64,000 bases of DNA from Leptodactylus fallax (Eukaryota > Chordata > Amphibia > Anura > Leptodactylidae): NCBI GenBank assembly GCA_947044405.1, contig CAMRHE010000359.1, positions 1,355,001 through 1,419,000 on the forward strand, read 5' to 3'. Under the pieces are notes generated by a model, which saw only the letters and a program-made list of their open reading frames with translations, was not told where the DNA came from and made no database searches. A program made the position numbers and the translations under genes. Shown here piece after piece: positions 1-10,818 of the stretch (the stretch's first letter is position 1; the number at the start of each line of letters is the position of its first letter).

Positions 1-1232
1 AAAAGCTAAAGAGGAAAGTCCTGGCTTCCCTTTGTTAAATGCTGATGACAATGACATATATATTTGTGTTCATGCTGAGTTGCTATACTAAGATTACTAT
101 AACAATTGGCATTATGGCTGTTTAAATTGAAAATGACATCTTTTAACATTATGTATTACTGTACAATGTATTTTAATTCAGTTTCAATTGATTTTTTTCA
201 GTCGATGCTGGATGCTTACACCAAAGATCTTACTGTTTGCTTTACAGAGGTGAACCTGTTAGATTTAGTCAAGGACACCATCTAAAATTTCTGGGCCGTA
301 TGCAGACAAATTGCCAGATCACTCTGGGTTCCTCATCCCGTTTGTAAGCATAGTCTTCCATACTGGTACAGTGTATATTTGTGCACAGATGTAGCAAAGT
401 TTAACTTGACAGATGTGTTTTCTTTGATCCACTGGATTCCCTTCCTGAGCTCCCAGAGCATTTATTTAACCAAACTTTATTCTGCCTCCTAAAACTACTG
501 TTGCTGAAATTCCACCCAGAGAACATTCTTTTGTGCCTTTTAGATTTTGGCAGGACAGTGTTATATTTTGCTAATTTCTTACTGCTTTCAGAAAATCTTG
601 AAGCCAAAAATACTAGCAAATAACTCTTGGTATGTCATTGGTAGCCATAATGGAGACAAAACAGTAGAGTTTGTTACCTGCTGCACCATCTTTGTTCATA
701 TCAAATCATTGAGACAAGTACTGTCAGCTCTTCTCTAGCCATTGGCAATTTCAGCTCAGATTCTGATTCTTTTTATCACCGATTTTCCTCTTGGAGACAT
801 ACGCTACATGTAAATAGAGATGTCCAGGTATTCCTCTTTAGATCATGGCACAGGTTCAGATACCTGCTCTGGATGTGTGTAAAATTGTCTGGATGGGAGA
901 CCACAAGAATTTGCAAACTGCTGCTTTTAAGGTCAAAGTGGGTTGTGATCAGTCTCAGAATTGTACCTGGGATAAAGTCTGCCTCTCCACAAAAAAAAAA
1001 GTCTGACTTGAAGTTACACATTAAAAAATTCCTCTACTTTTACTTGGGCCAGCAAACAGGTTACTTTTCACCTGAAACTATCACTTTCCCTCTGGATTCC
1101 CAATAGTTTCTATACATATTTTTCTTCTGATCATCAACTCACCTATCGTCTTTATCCCACTTCCCTTACAGATTGCCATTGCAGGAAGGGCCCTCTATAC
1201 CCCTTCCCTTATAGTTGATCACAGTATTAGTC
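1..1232. other. Unassigned non-coding stretch
   Basis: No credible coding frame, terminal repeat or RNA gene was seen. Short open frames here have no recognisable domain and mixed codon use. A 14-base match to the 5S rRNA box C region (near 889) is isolated and not supported by its surroundings. Confidence 0.5.
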
Positions 1233-1234
1233 TA

Positions 1235-2760
1235 CAGTCATGGCCAAAAGTTTTGAGAATGACACAAATATTATATTTTCACATGATCTGCTGCCCTCTG
1301 GTTTTTATGTGTGTTTGTCAGATGTTTTTATCACATACAGAAATAGAATTGCATTCATATTATGAGTAACAGAAGCTTATATTGACAGTTAGAATGAGTT
1401 AATGCAGCAAGTCAATATTTGCAGTGTTGACCCTTCTTCTTCAGGACCTCTGCAATTCTCCCTGGCATGCTCTCAATCAACTTCTGGACCAAATCCTGAC
1501 TGATAGCAGTCCATTCTTGCAGAATCAATGCTTTAATTTTGTCTGAATTTGTTGGTTTTTGTTTGTCCACCCGTCTCTTGATGATTGACCACAAGTTCTC
1601 AATGGGATTAAGATCTGGGGAGTTTCCAGGCCATGGACCCAAAATCTCTATGTTTTGTTCCCTGAGCCATTTAGTTATCACCTTTGCTTTATGGCAAGGT
1701 GCTCCATCATGCTGGAAAAGGCATTGTTGAGCGCCAAACTGCTCTTGGACGGTTGGGAGAAGTTGCTCTTGGAGGACATTCTGGTACCATTCTTTATTCA
1801 TGGCTGTGTTTTTAGGCAAGACTGTGAGAGAGCCGATTCCCTTGACTGAGAAGCAACCCCACACATGAATGGTTTCAGGATGCTTTACAGTTGGCATGAG
1901 ACAAGACTGGTGGTAGCGCTCACCTCTTCTTCTCCGAATAAGCTGTTTTCCAGATGTTCCAAACAATCGAAAAGGGGATTCATCAGAGAAAATGACTTTA
2001 CCCCAGTCCTCAGCAGTCCACTCCCTGTACCTTTTGCAGAATATCAGTCTGTCCCTGATGTTTTTTCTGGAGAGAAGTGGCTTCTTTGCTGCCCTCCTTG
2101 AGACCAGGCCTTGCTCCAAGAGTCTCCGCCTCACAGTGCGTGCAGATGCACTCACACCTGCCTGCTGCCATTCCTCAGCAAGCTCTGCACTGCTGGTAGC
2201 CTGATCCCGCAGCTGAAACACTTTTAAGAGACGGTCCTGCCGCTTGCTGGTCTTTCTTGGGCGCCCTGGAGCCTTTTTGGCACCAATGGAACCTCTCTCC
2301 TTGAAGTTCTTGATGATGCGATAGATTGTTGACTGAGGTGCAATCTTTCTAGCTGCAATACTCTTCCCAGTTAGGCCATTTTTGTGCAGTGCAATGATGA
2401 CTGCACGTGTTTCTTTAGAGAAAACCATGGTTAACAGAAGAGAAACAATGATGGCAAGCACCAGCCTCCTTTTAAAGTGTCCAGTGGTGTCATTCTTACT
2501 TAATCATGACAGATTGATCTCCAGCCCTGTCCTCATCAACACCCACACCTGTGTTAATGGAGCAATCACTGAAACGATGTTAGGTGGTCCTTTTAAGGCA
2601 GGGCTGCAATGATGTTGAAATGTGTTTTGGGGGATAAAGTTCATTTTCTAGGCAAATATTGACTTTGCAAGTATATGCAAATTGCCATTAGAAAAACTGA
2701 AGCAGTAGACTTTGTAAAAATTAATATTTGTATCATTCTCAAAACTTTTGGCCATGACTG
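1235..2760 (-). mobile_element. Tc1-like DNA transposon, apparently complete
   Basis: The element is 1,526 bp. It starts CAGTCATGGCCAAAAGTTTT at 1235 and ends with the reverse complement of that at 2760. It is flanked by TA at 1233-1234 and 2761-2762, the Tc1/mariner target duplication. The outer roughly 40 bp of the two ends match almost perfectly (one visible change, GACAC against GATAC), and weaker similarity continues inward. It contains one intact transposase gene on the minus strand and no nested insertion. It is the best preserved transposon in the window. Confidence 0.93.
1412..2428 (-). CDS. Tc1-family DDE transposase, intact
   Basis: Cut-and-paste transposase of 338 residues, the usual length for Tc1 proteins (about 340). 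The start at 2428 is an ATG in the context ACCATGG, a good vertebrate initiation context; the frame is open 33 bases further upstream but without an ATG. The N-terminal ~110 residues form paired-like helix-turn-helix DNA-binding modules (KNGLTGKSIAARK, STIYRIIKNF) with a GRPRK AT-hook-like motif between them. The catalytic domain carries D149 (in IFSDESPF), D241 (in FQHDGAPCH) and E277 (in [11 protein letters not shown]). There are 35 residues between the last two acidic residues, one more than the usual DD34E, because of a GPWPGN segment before SPDL. No stop or frameshift is present. It should act in the nucleus on the terminal repeats of its own element. Activity is inferred from integrity only. 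Confidence 0.9.
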   Translation of the reverse strand: MVFSKETRAVIIALHKNGLTGKSIAARKIAPQSTIYRIIKNFKERGSIGAKKAPGRPRKTSKRQDRLLKVFQLRDQATSSAELAEEWQQAGVSASARTVRRRLLEQGLVSRRAAKKPLLSRKNIRDRLIFCKRYREWTAEDWGKVIFSDESPFRLFGTSGKQLIRRRRGERYHQSCLMPTVKHPETIHVWGCFSVKGIGSLTVLPKNTAMNKEWYQNVLQEQLLPTVQEQFGAQQCLFQHDGAPCHKAKVITKWLREQNIEILGPWPGNSPDLNPIENLWSIIKRRVDKQKPTNSDKIKALILQEWTAISQDLVQKLIESMPGRIAEVLKKKGQHCKY

Positions 2761-2762
2761 TA

Positions 2763-3914
2763 TTATACTTGTTCTTGTGTATTATGTGTTTTGTATGATT
2801 GCCTCTCTTCCAATGTGAAGGACCATGGAATTAATGATGTCCTACAAATAAATAATAAATGATAGTAAAAATGTCAAGACTTATTTGCCTTTGTTTTAGA
2901 CTTCTCTTCAGAATTTTTAATTAAGCAAATTTTGGATAGCAAAAAGATCTGTGGGAAACTTTATCTAATTCCCTGGAAGAAAAATGGTCCTTTATATTCC
3001 TAAGGAAGATGTTTATATTTCACATTTTGTCAAGGAGTTTCATCAGAAGTATTCTTGTCCTGTATACTCTCTTCAGGATGGTACCCTGAAAGAGGGTAGG
3101 ACTGTTACTCACCTCCCCTGGTTCTCTGTGAGTGTCAGTGGCTCCAGTCATTGACCACGTTTGGTAGCTTGGCAACTAGATGCCTTCTCTTCTGCATTCC
3201 ACTGTACTCCTACTGAATCCAGCTACAATTCTGTTTCTCTATGACTTGCTGAGTCAGGTTGTCAGTAAATCTGGTATTTCTAAATTACATGAATTTTGGC
3301 AGCCTATTTCAATAAAAATAATCCAGCCTTCCTCCTTCACACCTTGCCTGCAGATTAAGGTACAGTACATCTGTAGCTTGGCTTTATGTTGCTATTTTCA
3401 CTCTGTTACTTACTCCTGTTTCAAACTCTGGATTGTGGTCTGCCTCCTGTGGTTCCACTCCTGGTATTGACTCTGGGCATGTCTTTTTATTACAGTCCCA
3501 TCTCATACCCCGGCTTGTTTCATCCTGCTTCCTACTGTGCTGATCACCCCTGGCTATGTTTTATATTTTCACAGTTCTTCTGTACTCCTTTCACAAATTG
3601 TTGACTATTCTGAGCACAAAGGCCTGAGAATCTCACCAAGAAAGCCCATACCTCCTTGTGACTTTTAAATAGATTGTAGCTTAGATATCCACTTCCCTAG
3701 TAAGAAATTTAACAGAGTAGGATCCTTCACATGCATTAACCTGGTAGAAGAAGATCAGGTGGTTGGGAGTTGTAGCATATGTGTTCATTGTGGCTGTGAT
3801 CTCTAACAGACCCTCCAGCACTTCTTAGAACCTTTAGTGTGGAAGATGGTGTTAGTTTCATCCGCTGGGGCACATCCCTGTAGTAAGCCTCCCTGAGCCT
3901 GACAGTGGTTGGAG
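2763..3914. other. Unassigned stretch, possible LINE tail at its left end
   Basis: Around 2820-2862 the sequence ends in AAATAAATAATAAATGATAG, which resembles the repeated tail of L2/CR1-type LINEs, but no coding part is attached. The rest shows no recognisable gene or terminal repeat. Confidence 0.35.
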
Positions 3915-3920
3915 TGTCCT

Positions 3921-4411
3921 TGTTATGTGATGGAGTGCATGATAAAAGAGAGACAGTGTTGAATGAAGCAGGGACTCATGGTTTATTGTACAATATAGCA
4001 AACAACAGCAGAACTTCTTCCACATAATTTAGGCACAATACTTAGGACTCCACTTGGCTGTAGCTGAGGTTGTGTTCTGGTATTCCCAAGGGTCAGTCTG
4101 TTTCTTCCTTGCATGGGCAGTCTTCTTCCCAAAAAGTTTACTTTAGTCTCTCTAATCAACAAATTGTCTTCACTGCCCTGGTTGTGGGGTGCAGATCTAA
4201 AGTGTCCAGCCTGTCCCGAGGATCATAGACTGGATCATAGCTGTGACTTCTGTCCAAATTTACCCTCAAAATCATTTGAATGCTGACAGGTGGAGGCCTA
4301 AGAAAGGTTGAGGACCCCTCTCCTTACTGCAGAGCAACTCTGAAGCTAACTGAGTCTCAGCCTAATAAGCACTCCAGTCCAGTTTAAATAGTCTCCACCC
4401 CTTCACTAGCA
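3921..4411 (-). mobile_element. Candidate solo LTR
   Basis: A 491-bp segment starting TGTTATGTGATGG and ending ACTAGCA. It is flanked on both sides by TGTCCT (3915-3920 and 4412-4417). TG...CA termini plus a short direct duplication fit a solo LTR. An antisense polyadenylation-type TTTATT lies near 3984, suggesting minus orientation. No internal retroelement sequence adjoins it, and a short chance duplication cannot be excluded. Confidence 0.4.
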
Positions 4412-4417
4412 TGTCCT

Positions 4418-5101
4418 AAGATGAGAGAACCATCAGCTTACCCTCCAGCCTAATGGTTTGTTCCAGTTAAAGTCACAGTCACATTTTAAACATGACAATG
4501 CAGAATTTCTTAAAATAACAGTGACAAATAAATGCAATTACATAGTTCCTCTTTCCAGTTCTCCCATTGGGGGTGTCACACCCATGTTGAAGACTTGGAT
4601 GCAGAAATTTTGTCAATGGAAAATCTTTTTCTATTCATCTCAATCGGGCTTCCAGAAATCATGCACTTGGCTACCAAAACAAAATTTCGGCACCTAAACC
4701 TGTCTCATGTGAAGACAGCCTTATTATACACATGCTATTATACAATATGTAATTGTTAAGCCTAATTACTGTACATCTTTTGTTACCTTTTATTTCTGTT
4801 AATCTCTAAATATTCTGAAATTCATTGCATTTATATTTATACCTATCATGTTGTGATAGAATAAAAACAAGTTAATGTAGTTCTTCTGACTCTAGGGTCA
4901 GTTAAATTTTTCATCAAAGTGAATATACAAATAGCAGTTTCCATCAAATTCTTTCTTCTGATTATTTTTATCATTTACATTTTAGTGGTCAAGTAAAAAC
5001 ATTACTGAAATACTAATGAGCAGAAAATAATGTATATAAATGTTAAAATCAATGATATGGTACAGACATGACTTCCTTTGCTAGTCCTCTTCGCTGGACA
5101 T
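4418..5101. other. Unassigned AT-rich stretch
   Basis: No coding signature or repeat boundary was recognised. Confidence 0.4.
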
Positions 5102-5109
5102 GTCCAGGT

Positions 5110-5491
5110 TAGAGATGGGTGAACTGCTTTGGTGTGAGCCAGCTTTGACCCCAATATGAAAAATTGTTTGGTTTTTAATGAAACTGAGCAATTTCAGATT
5201 AGTCTTGGATGAACTATAATGGTTGCTGCAACATGCATTGTGGTAAATTATTATATTCTGGGGTCTCTTCACCAGACACCATAAGGAGGCCCAAAAGAGG
5301 TGAGGAATGGTGAGTATAAATGTTTTTAATTTTTTTTTTTTTTTTTTTTTTTACCTCCTGTGCCCCTCCACTTATTATACTCTGGGATCTGAAGAGACCT
5401 CAGAGTATAATAATTTCACTTCTGGTTCATACCGAACTTGTTCGACTCAAACCCTAAATGAAATGAATATTGGGACGTTTGCCCATATCTA
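5110..5491. mobile_element. hAT MITE with exact 8-bp target duplication
   Basis: A 382-bp element starting TAGAGATGGGTGAAC and ending GCCCATATCTA, flanked by GTCCAGGT at 5102-5109 and again at 5492-5499. TAGAGATG-type ends with 8-bp duplications are typical of hAT elements. It has no transposase. Its interior contains a poly-T run (about 5329-5352) and a palindrome at 5372-5413 built on TTATACTCTGGG, a module found again at 26,160-26,325 and 37,241-37,276. Confidence 0.88.
5372..5413. repeat. Palindromic module inside the hAT MITE
   Basis: Inverted repeat of TTATTATACTCTGGG and its complement around a short GAAGAGA centre. Related palindromes occur in other repeats of the window, so it is a shared module and not a unique site. 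Confidence 0.7.
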
Positions 5492-5597
5492 GTCCAGGTA
5501 TGTATATAACAAGTTAAGCAGCTTTTCTAAACACAACATGGTTTTGTGGCAAGTTATCACAAAATGCTATGCTAGTTATTCTCTTTGTGTTTATGTA

Positions 5598-7163
5598 CAG
5601 TGGGGAAAAAAAAGTATTTAGTCAGCCACCAATTGTGCAAGTTCTCCCACTTAAAAGATGAGAGACGTCTGTAATTGACATCATAGGTAGATCTCAACTA
5701 TGAGAGACAAAATGAAAAAACATATCTAGAAAATCACATTGTCTGATTTTTTAAGAATTTATTTGCAAATTATAGTGGAAAATAAGTATTTGGTCACCTA
5801 CAAACAAGCAAGATTTCTGGCTCTCACAGACCTGTGTCGTCTTCTTTATGAGGCTCCTCTGTCCTCCACTCATTACCTGTAGTAATGGCTCCTGTTTGAC
5901 ATTGTTATCAGTATAAAAGACACCTGTCCACAACCTCAAACAGTCACACTCCAATTTCCAAAAAATTGTACACCTGCACCAGGTTGGGAAGACTGAATCT
6001 GCAATAGGCAAGCAGTTTGGTGTGAAGAAATCAACTGTGGGAGCAATAATTAGAAAATGGAAGACATACAAGACCACTGATAATCTCCCTCGATCAGGGG
6101 CTCCACGCAAGATCTCACCCCATGGGGTCAAAATAATCACAAGAGCGGTGATCAAAACTCCCAGAACCACACAGGGGGACCTAGTGAATGACCTGCAAAA
6201 AGCTGGGAATAACGTAACAAAGGCTACCGTCAGTAACGCACTACGCCGCCAGGGACTCAGATCCTGCAGTGCCAGACGTGTCCCTCTGCTTAAGCCAGTA
6301 CATATCCGGGCCTGTCTGAAGTTTGCTAGAGAGCATTTGGATGTTCCAGAAGAGTATTGGGAGAATGTCATATGGTCAGATGAAACCAAAGTAGAACTGT
6401 TTGGTAGAAACACAACTCGTCGTGTTTGGAGGAGAGTGAATGCTGAGTTGCATCAAAGAACACCATACCTACTGTGAAGCATAGGAGTGGCAACATCATG
6501 CTTTGGGGCTGTTTCTTTACAAAGGGACCAGGACGACTGAACCGTGTACACGAATGAATGAATGAATGGGGCCATGTATCGTGAGATTTTGAGTGCAAAC
6601 CTTCTTCCATCAGCAAGGGCATTGAAGATGAAACGTGGCTGGGTCTTTCAGCATGACAATGATCCCAAGCACACCGCCAGGGCAATGAAGGAGTGGTTTC
6701 GTAAGAAGAATTTCAAGGTCCTGGAGTGGCCTAGCCAGTCTCCAGATCTCAACCCCATAGAAAACCTTTGGAGGGAGTTGAAAGTCCATGTTGCCCAGCG
6801 ACAGCCCCAAAACATCACTGCTCTAGAGGAGATCTGCATGGAGGAATGGGCCAACATACCAGCAACAGTGTGTGCCAACCTTGTGAAGACTTACAGAAAA
6901 CGTTTGACCTCTGTCATTGCCAACAAAGGATATATAACAAAGTATTGAGATGAACTTTTGTTATTGACCAAATACTTATTTTCCACCATAATTTGCAAAT
7001 AAATTCTTTAAAAATCAGACAATGTGATTTTCTGGATTTGCTTTCTCATTTTGTCTCTCATAGTTGAGGTCTACCTATGATGTCAATTACAGGCCAGCCT
7101 CATCTTTTTAAGTGGGAGAAATTGCACAATTGGTGGCTGACTAAATACTTTTTTTCCCCACTG
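5598..7163 (+). mobile_element. Tc1-like transposon with long IR/DR ends, inactivated
   Basis: A 1,566-bp element with TA at 5596-5597 and 7164-7165. Each inverted repeat is about 200 bp (5598 to about 5806, and about 6955 to 7163). Each carries two copies of the transposase-site motif, an outer AAGTATTTAGTCA and an inner AAGTATTTGGTCA, which is the IR/DR arrangement of the Sleeping Beauty type subgroup. The internal gene is broken. Confidence 0.92.
5941..6948 (+). pseudogene. Tc1 transposase pseudogene (DD34E)
   Basis: Transposase remnant lying between the two inverted repeats. The N-terminal helix-turn-helix is readable ([17 protein letters not shown]), but the frame has no ATG in the expected place and the first part of the domain looks replaced or deleted. 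The first catalytic Asp is at 6379-6381 ([11 protein letters not shown]). A frameshift near 6450-6480 moves the reading frame. A second one lies near 6545-6562 beside a short GAAT repeat. From 6562 the C-terminal half is intact, with the second Asp at 6655-6657 (QHDNDPKH) and Glu at 6760-6762 (PDLNPIEN), 34 residues apart. It ends NKGYITKY at 6948. It cannot make a single product as it stands. Confidence 0.88.
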
Positions 7164-7165
7164 TA

Positions 7166-8862
7166 TGACCACCTAGTGTAGAAGTGTGAATTGCAGCCTT
7201 TAATGCTTTTGGTAGCCTATTGTGATATTGTATTAAATTAATTTCAAGACAAATTGGAATCTTTAACCAAACTGGGTGAAACATGCGTTCGGGCTGGCAC
7301 TATCCAATTTTTATTGTACTAGATGATTATTTATTTTATATTAATTTGGGATTTCACCATTGTATGTTTTATGGTACTTTGACTATTAAGATAGCTATTT
7401 ATAACATGTTCTATTATTATGTTTACTTCATGTCTAGGGGTATGTTTAATATAAGATATTATGTTAAGCCTATCCCGGATGTGCTGACATTTCCATTTGT
7501 GATCTTCATGATTTTAATTATTATTGTCTGTGAATATTAATAAAATTTGATAAGTTTTTCTACTTTTGGCCTTTTTTGTACAGTAAATAGTGCTATGTAA
7601 AGTCCGCTTGATGTACTGTTTTACAACCGTTTGGAGCTGATGTGAATGTAACAAGTATACATAATATTGGCATATATTAATGTTTTGCTCTCTCATTTCT
7701 ATACTATTGGGATCCAAACTAGAGTTTAGTTGACTGTGGACACATATGTAAATAAATTGAGAACCAACAGCAGGGAAAATAAAACAAGGTTTTTATGCTA
7801 AGTGAGATAAAAAGTCAAGTAAGTGTTGGTCTTGTTTAATATACCCAGTTCACTGAAAGTACTGGTAAGAACTTATTCACTCAACAGTGAAAAATGGCCA
7901 CGTAATGGCCTTTTTTTTTTTTTTTAAACAGCTGTCACATGGCCGTTTTAAAAAACAATGGGAGTGAATGAGTATATTCACATGTCTATTCCTTTGACAG
8001 ACAGAAAAAAAAAGTCAGTTAAAAACCTGACATGCTCTTTTTCTGTTTTGATGGACAGAAATCAATGGATCTGTTTTTAATGGATGTAAAACAGCTTGAC
8101 GTCTGGGTTTTGCAAGTTAAAAAAATGGAATAGTGGGTTGGGTCAGTGTCATTTTTTTTTTTTTTTTTGTATGCCACCTTAAGAACTTGCAAAGCAGATC
8201 TCAAATTCGGACTTTATGGCCATTTTTAAGTGACATTAGATCCGTCATAAACAGCCTAAGGTTATATAAACTTGAAATTTTTCTAAGATTAGAGAAAAGT
8301 TTGGACTGGGTTTCCTTTCTTTTTTTCTCCAATCCCAGTATTTCAGACGGTCCTCAGACAGTACAGGTGATGTACTGTTACCGGGCTCATTACTGGGACA
8401 TTAAAGTCTGTAATTATCACTAGCTAGTGGCATAGCAGAGGGGAAAATATATGCCAGGTGGTTGTGAAGTCTGCCAATGCAGATCCAACACTGTGTATAA
8501 GTCAGGAAATCTGTACACTGTAAGCTTCCAGACAGAAAAGTGTTTTATGTGTGTTTGCCACATGTTCTGTGTTGGAAAGTATCTGTATAATACTGCAATC
8601 TCCACTTTATTGATCTGTTTGACTTATATAATACCAAGTTTGAACCTAAGGCCAGGGTGGTGTCTATTTATGATGTAGGCACCTCCTTGGTAAATGTTGT
8701 GCACATCTGTTAGTGCACATAGCTTACAAAGATGCATCTAAACTAAGTGCTATAATGCAGTCTGACCTGACTGGCTTTTTTGCACTGCCCATGTGCTGTA
8801 GAGCTTTTGCACCTTTTTTTTTTGCCCCTTTTTAAAAACTCACAAGTCATAAATACAGCATG
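7166..8862. other. Unassigned AT-rich stretch with homopolymer runs
   Basis: Poly-T runs lie near 7912-7925 and 8151-8168. No gene, terminal repeat or other repeat boundary was recognised. Confidence 0.4.
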
Positions 8863-9206
8863 AGCACTGGGCCCCACGTGATGTAAACGTCGCGGTTCGC
8901 CTGTTGCAGAAATGCTGTGGAAAAAAAGACGGAGTTTTACAGTCACTAGAATCCCACCCCCACTTTGTGGAAAAATATTCACCACAGACACGCTGTGATT
9001 TCCAAAGCCGTTGCAGTTTTGAAAATCGCAGCATGTCAATTATATCTACGGAAACGCCGGCGGTTTTCCTATAGGTATAACTGAAGCAGAAAGTCCACAG
9101 AGGTTTCCTTTCTGTGAAAAGCGCTGCAGGAAAACCTCGATGCGTTGGCGCCGCGGTTTTTCCCGCAGTGCTTTTTTGCTGCGGCCCTCTATCTGGGGCC
9201 TTAGCC
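8863..9206. repeat. Foldback repeat, family B
   Basis: Imperfect palindrome starting near GGGCCCCACGTG and ending GGGGCCTTAGCC. Internal landmarks recur in every B copy: AGAAAGTCC, GGTATAA, GCATGTCAATTATA, and mirrored GATTTCCAAA / GGAAAT arms. No coding capacity. Its right end joins directly to a Tc1 transposase fragment, the same junction as at 15,898. Confidence 0.75.
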
Positions 9207-9466
9207 TAAGAAGGATGTTCTACATTTTTAAGCAAGCCACAGGTTTCAAGCAATGTGGGAAAGAAAAGGGATTTCTCTGCTGCCGAAAAGCATCAAGTAA
9301 TGCAATGGCTTGAACATGGTATGAAAACATTAGATATTTCATGAAAACTTAAGCGAGATCATCGTACTGTGAAGAGATTTGTGGCTGATTCAGATAACAG
9401 ACAGGTTTGTGCAGATAAAGGCATAATAAGGAAGGTTTCTTCCAGACAAATTAATCAGGTTAAGAG
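9207..9466 (+). pseudogene. 5' fragment of a Tc1-like transposase gene
   Basis: About 260 bp matching 15,899-16,125 of the Tc1 element at 15,362-17,196, from AAGAAGGATGTTCTACAT to AATCAGGTTAAGAGA. It covers the leader and the start of the N-terminal DNA-binding domain only. Both copies read AATGTGGGAAAG at the expected start, so GTG sits where these transposases normally have ATG. The fragment lies between a B repeat on the left and a short B right-end piece on the right. Confidence 0.75.
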
Positions 9467-9502
9467 AAAAAGCGCTGCGGGGCACTACGTGGGGCCTTAG
9501 CC
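9466..9502. repeat. Right-end fragment of foldback family B
   Basis: Reads AAAAAGCGCTGCGG then ACGTGGGGCCTTAGCC, the outer end of a B element. It directly abuts the Tc1 fragment, making a B-Tc1-B block at 8863-9502. Confidence 0.65.
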
Positions 9503-9890
9503 TGAAATGGATCTCCACTTAGGTCATGCCCTTCACCTGGCAAAAAGCAAAAGTGACGAAGGCAGTATAACATGTGCAAAAAAAGGTGCAAATGCGTCAT
9601 AAATAGATCACAGGGCAGAAAAAGATGCGATTAACATGACAAAAGGCACCAGTAGCTTAACAAATGTATTAAAAATATTTTTTTGCAAAAATTCATCATG
9701 CTTTGGGTCTGGCATATTTTAAGTGTTTTCCTATAGATTTTCTTATGTAAAAAAAAAAAAAAACCTGGAAAGTGTTAGCGGCCACTGGTAACACTAGCAT
9801 TTTACCACCAGTTGCTGGGCTGTGCATGAACTTGAAACATTGGCAAGTCCAGGTGCAGCCTAAAAACTATTGGTTAATTGTGAGCCTATC
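9503..9890. other. Unassigned stretch
   Basis: AT-rich with a poly-A run near 9749-9763. No recognisable feature. Confidence 0.4.
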
Positions 9891-10102
9891 CCTGCATTCA
9901 CACGACTGAGTTTCACCTGTGAAACTCGGTCTGTGTGTTGGTCAGATTTGCCGGCCTGAACAGTATGTTGGTATAGGGACTCCTACCAATGTAGTTATCT
10001 ACTGTATTATGCTAGTAGTCCCTGCATCCCATACTGATTATAGCATACTGTTCAGGCCGGTAATTCCAGCCAACACACAAACCGATCATGTGAATGTGGG
10101 GT
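9891..10102. repeat. Palindromic foldback repeat
   Basis: Left arm CCTGCATTCACACGACTG ... CCGGCCTGAACAGTATG and right arm CATACTGTTCAGGCCGG ... GATCATGTGAATGTGGGG pair over most of their length. No coding capacity. A partial relative occurs near 52,602-52,725. Confidence 0.7.
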
Positions 10103-10735
10103 AAGGCTGGGTTCACGTAGTACTATTTTGTTAAAAAAAAACACATAAAAAGACAGGAAACAACACCTGCTAACATTAAGAAATACATTCTTACAACAGG
10201 TATATCATCCATGGGTTGTAGATGAGCAGATCCAACATTTCCAAGGAGCAGTTTCTTAAAATTCAAACAGAAGGGCACAACAGCAAGGTGGCCTTAGTGG
10301 TTACATATGACTCTCAAATGAACACTTTTACATTGGAGAAACAAAAGAAAAACTGCAGCCCAGAATTAATTTACACAGATAAAGTTTCAGCAGATACCCC
10401 TGTGGAAAAAAAAATTTCTGGGCTAGACCACTGATTTAAAAGTCCTGATTCTAAAAGGTCTCTTCAAGAGTGACTCAGAGAAAAGTTTGTGAATTCAAGC
10501 TGATGATAAAATTCAGATCATTGACAAAAGGACTCAATCCAACACCTGGATTTGTGAACCCTTACCTGGACACAATTCACCACCCTCTATCAGAATAACT
10601 CCAGGTCACTACAAACCCACAACCCTCTTCCTAACCGATCACCCCTATAACCTCAATTTTATTACGCTACCTTATCTCACTAATGTATCACCTCATGAAC
10701 TAATTGTCTTAGTGTAGCATATTGCTAATGTTCTG
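10103..10735. other. Unassigned stretch left of a possible retroelement 3' end
   Basis: A 70-codon open frame at 10,222-10,434 shows no recognised domain. It may be internal sequence of the element whose 3' end seems to lie at 10,740-10,815, but that is only positional inference. Confidence 0.3.
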
Positions 10736-10818
10736 TGTTTTCAGGAATCCTCTGTACTTTTGAAAGCTTACAATTGTAATTTTACTGGTTAGCCAATAAA
10801 GGTATCATACCTACAACA
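10736..10818 (+). mobile_element. Possible Penelope-like element 3' end
   Basis: The stretch GAAAGCTTACAATT followed by GGTTAGCCAATAAAGGTATC resembles, from memory, the conserved 3' end of vertebrate Penelope-like elements. No GIY-YIG or reverse transcriptase frame was recognised, so the assignment is tentative. Confidence 0.4.

Noticed and set aside
880..900. GGATGGGAGACCA, similar to 5S rRNA box C
   Set aside because: Only this short run matches; the sequence before and after does not fit a 5S gene or a 5S-derived SINE.
5751..6413. Minus-strand open frame of 220 codons
   Set aside because: It is antisense to the Tc1 transposase pseudogene and has no domain of its own.
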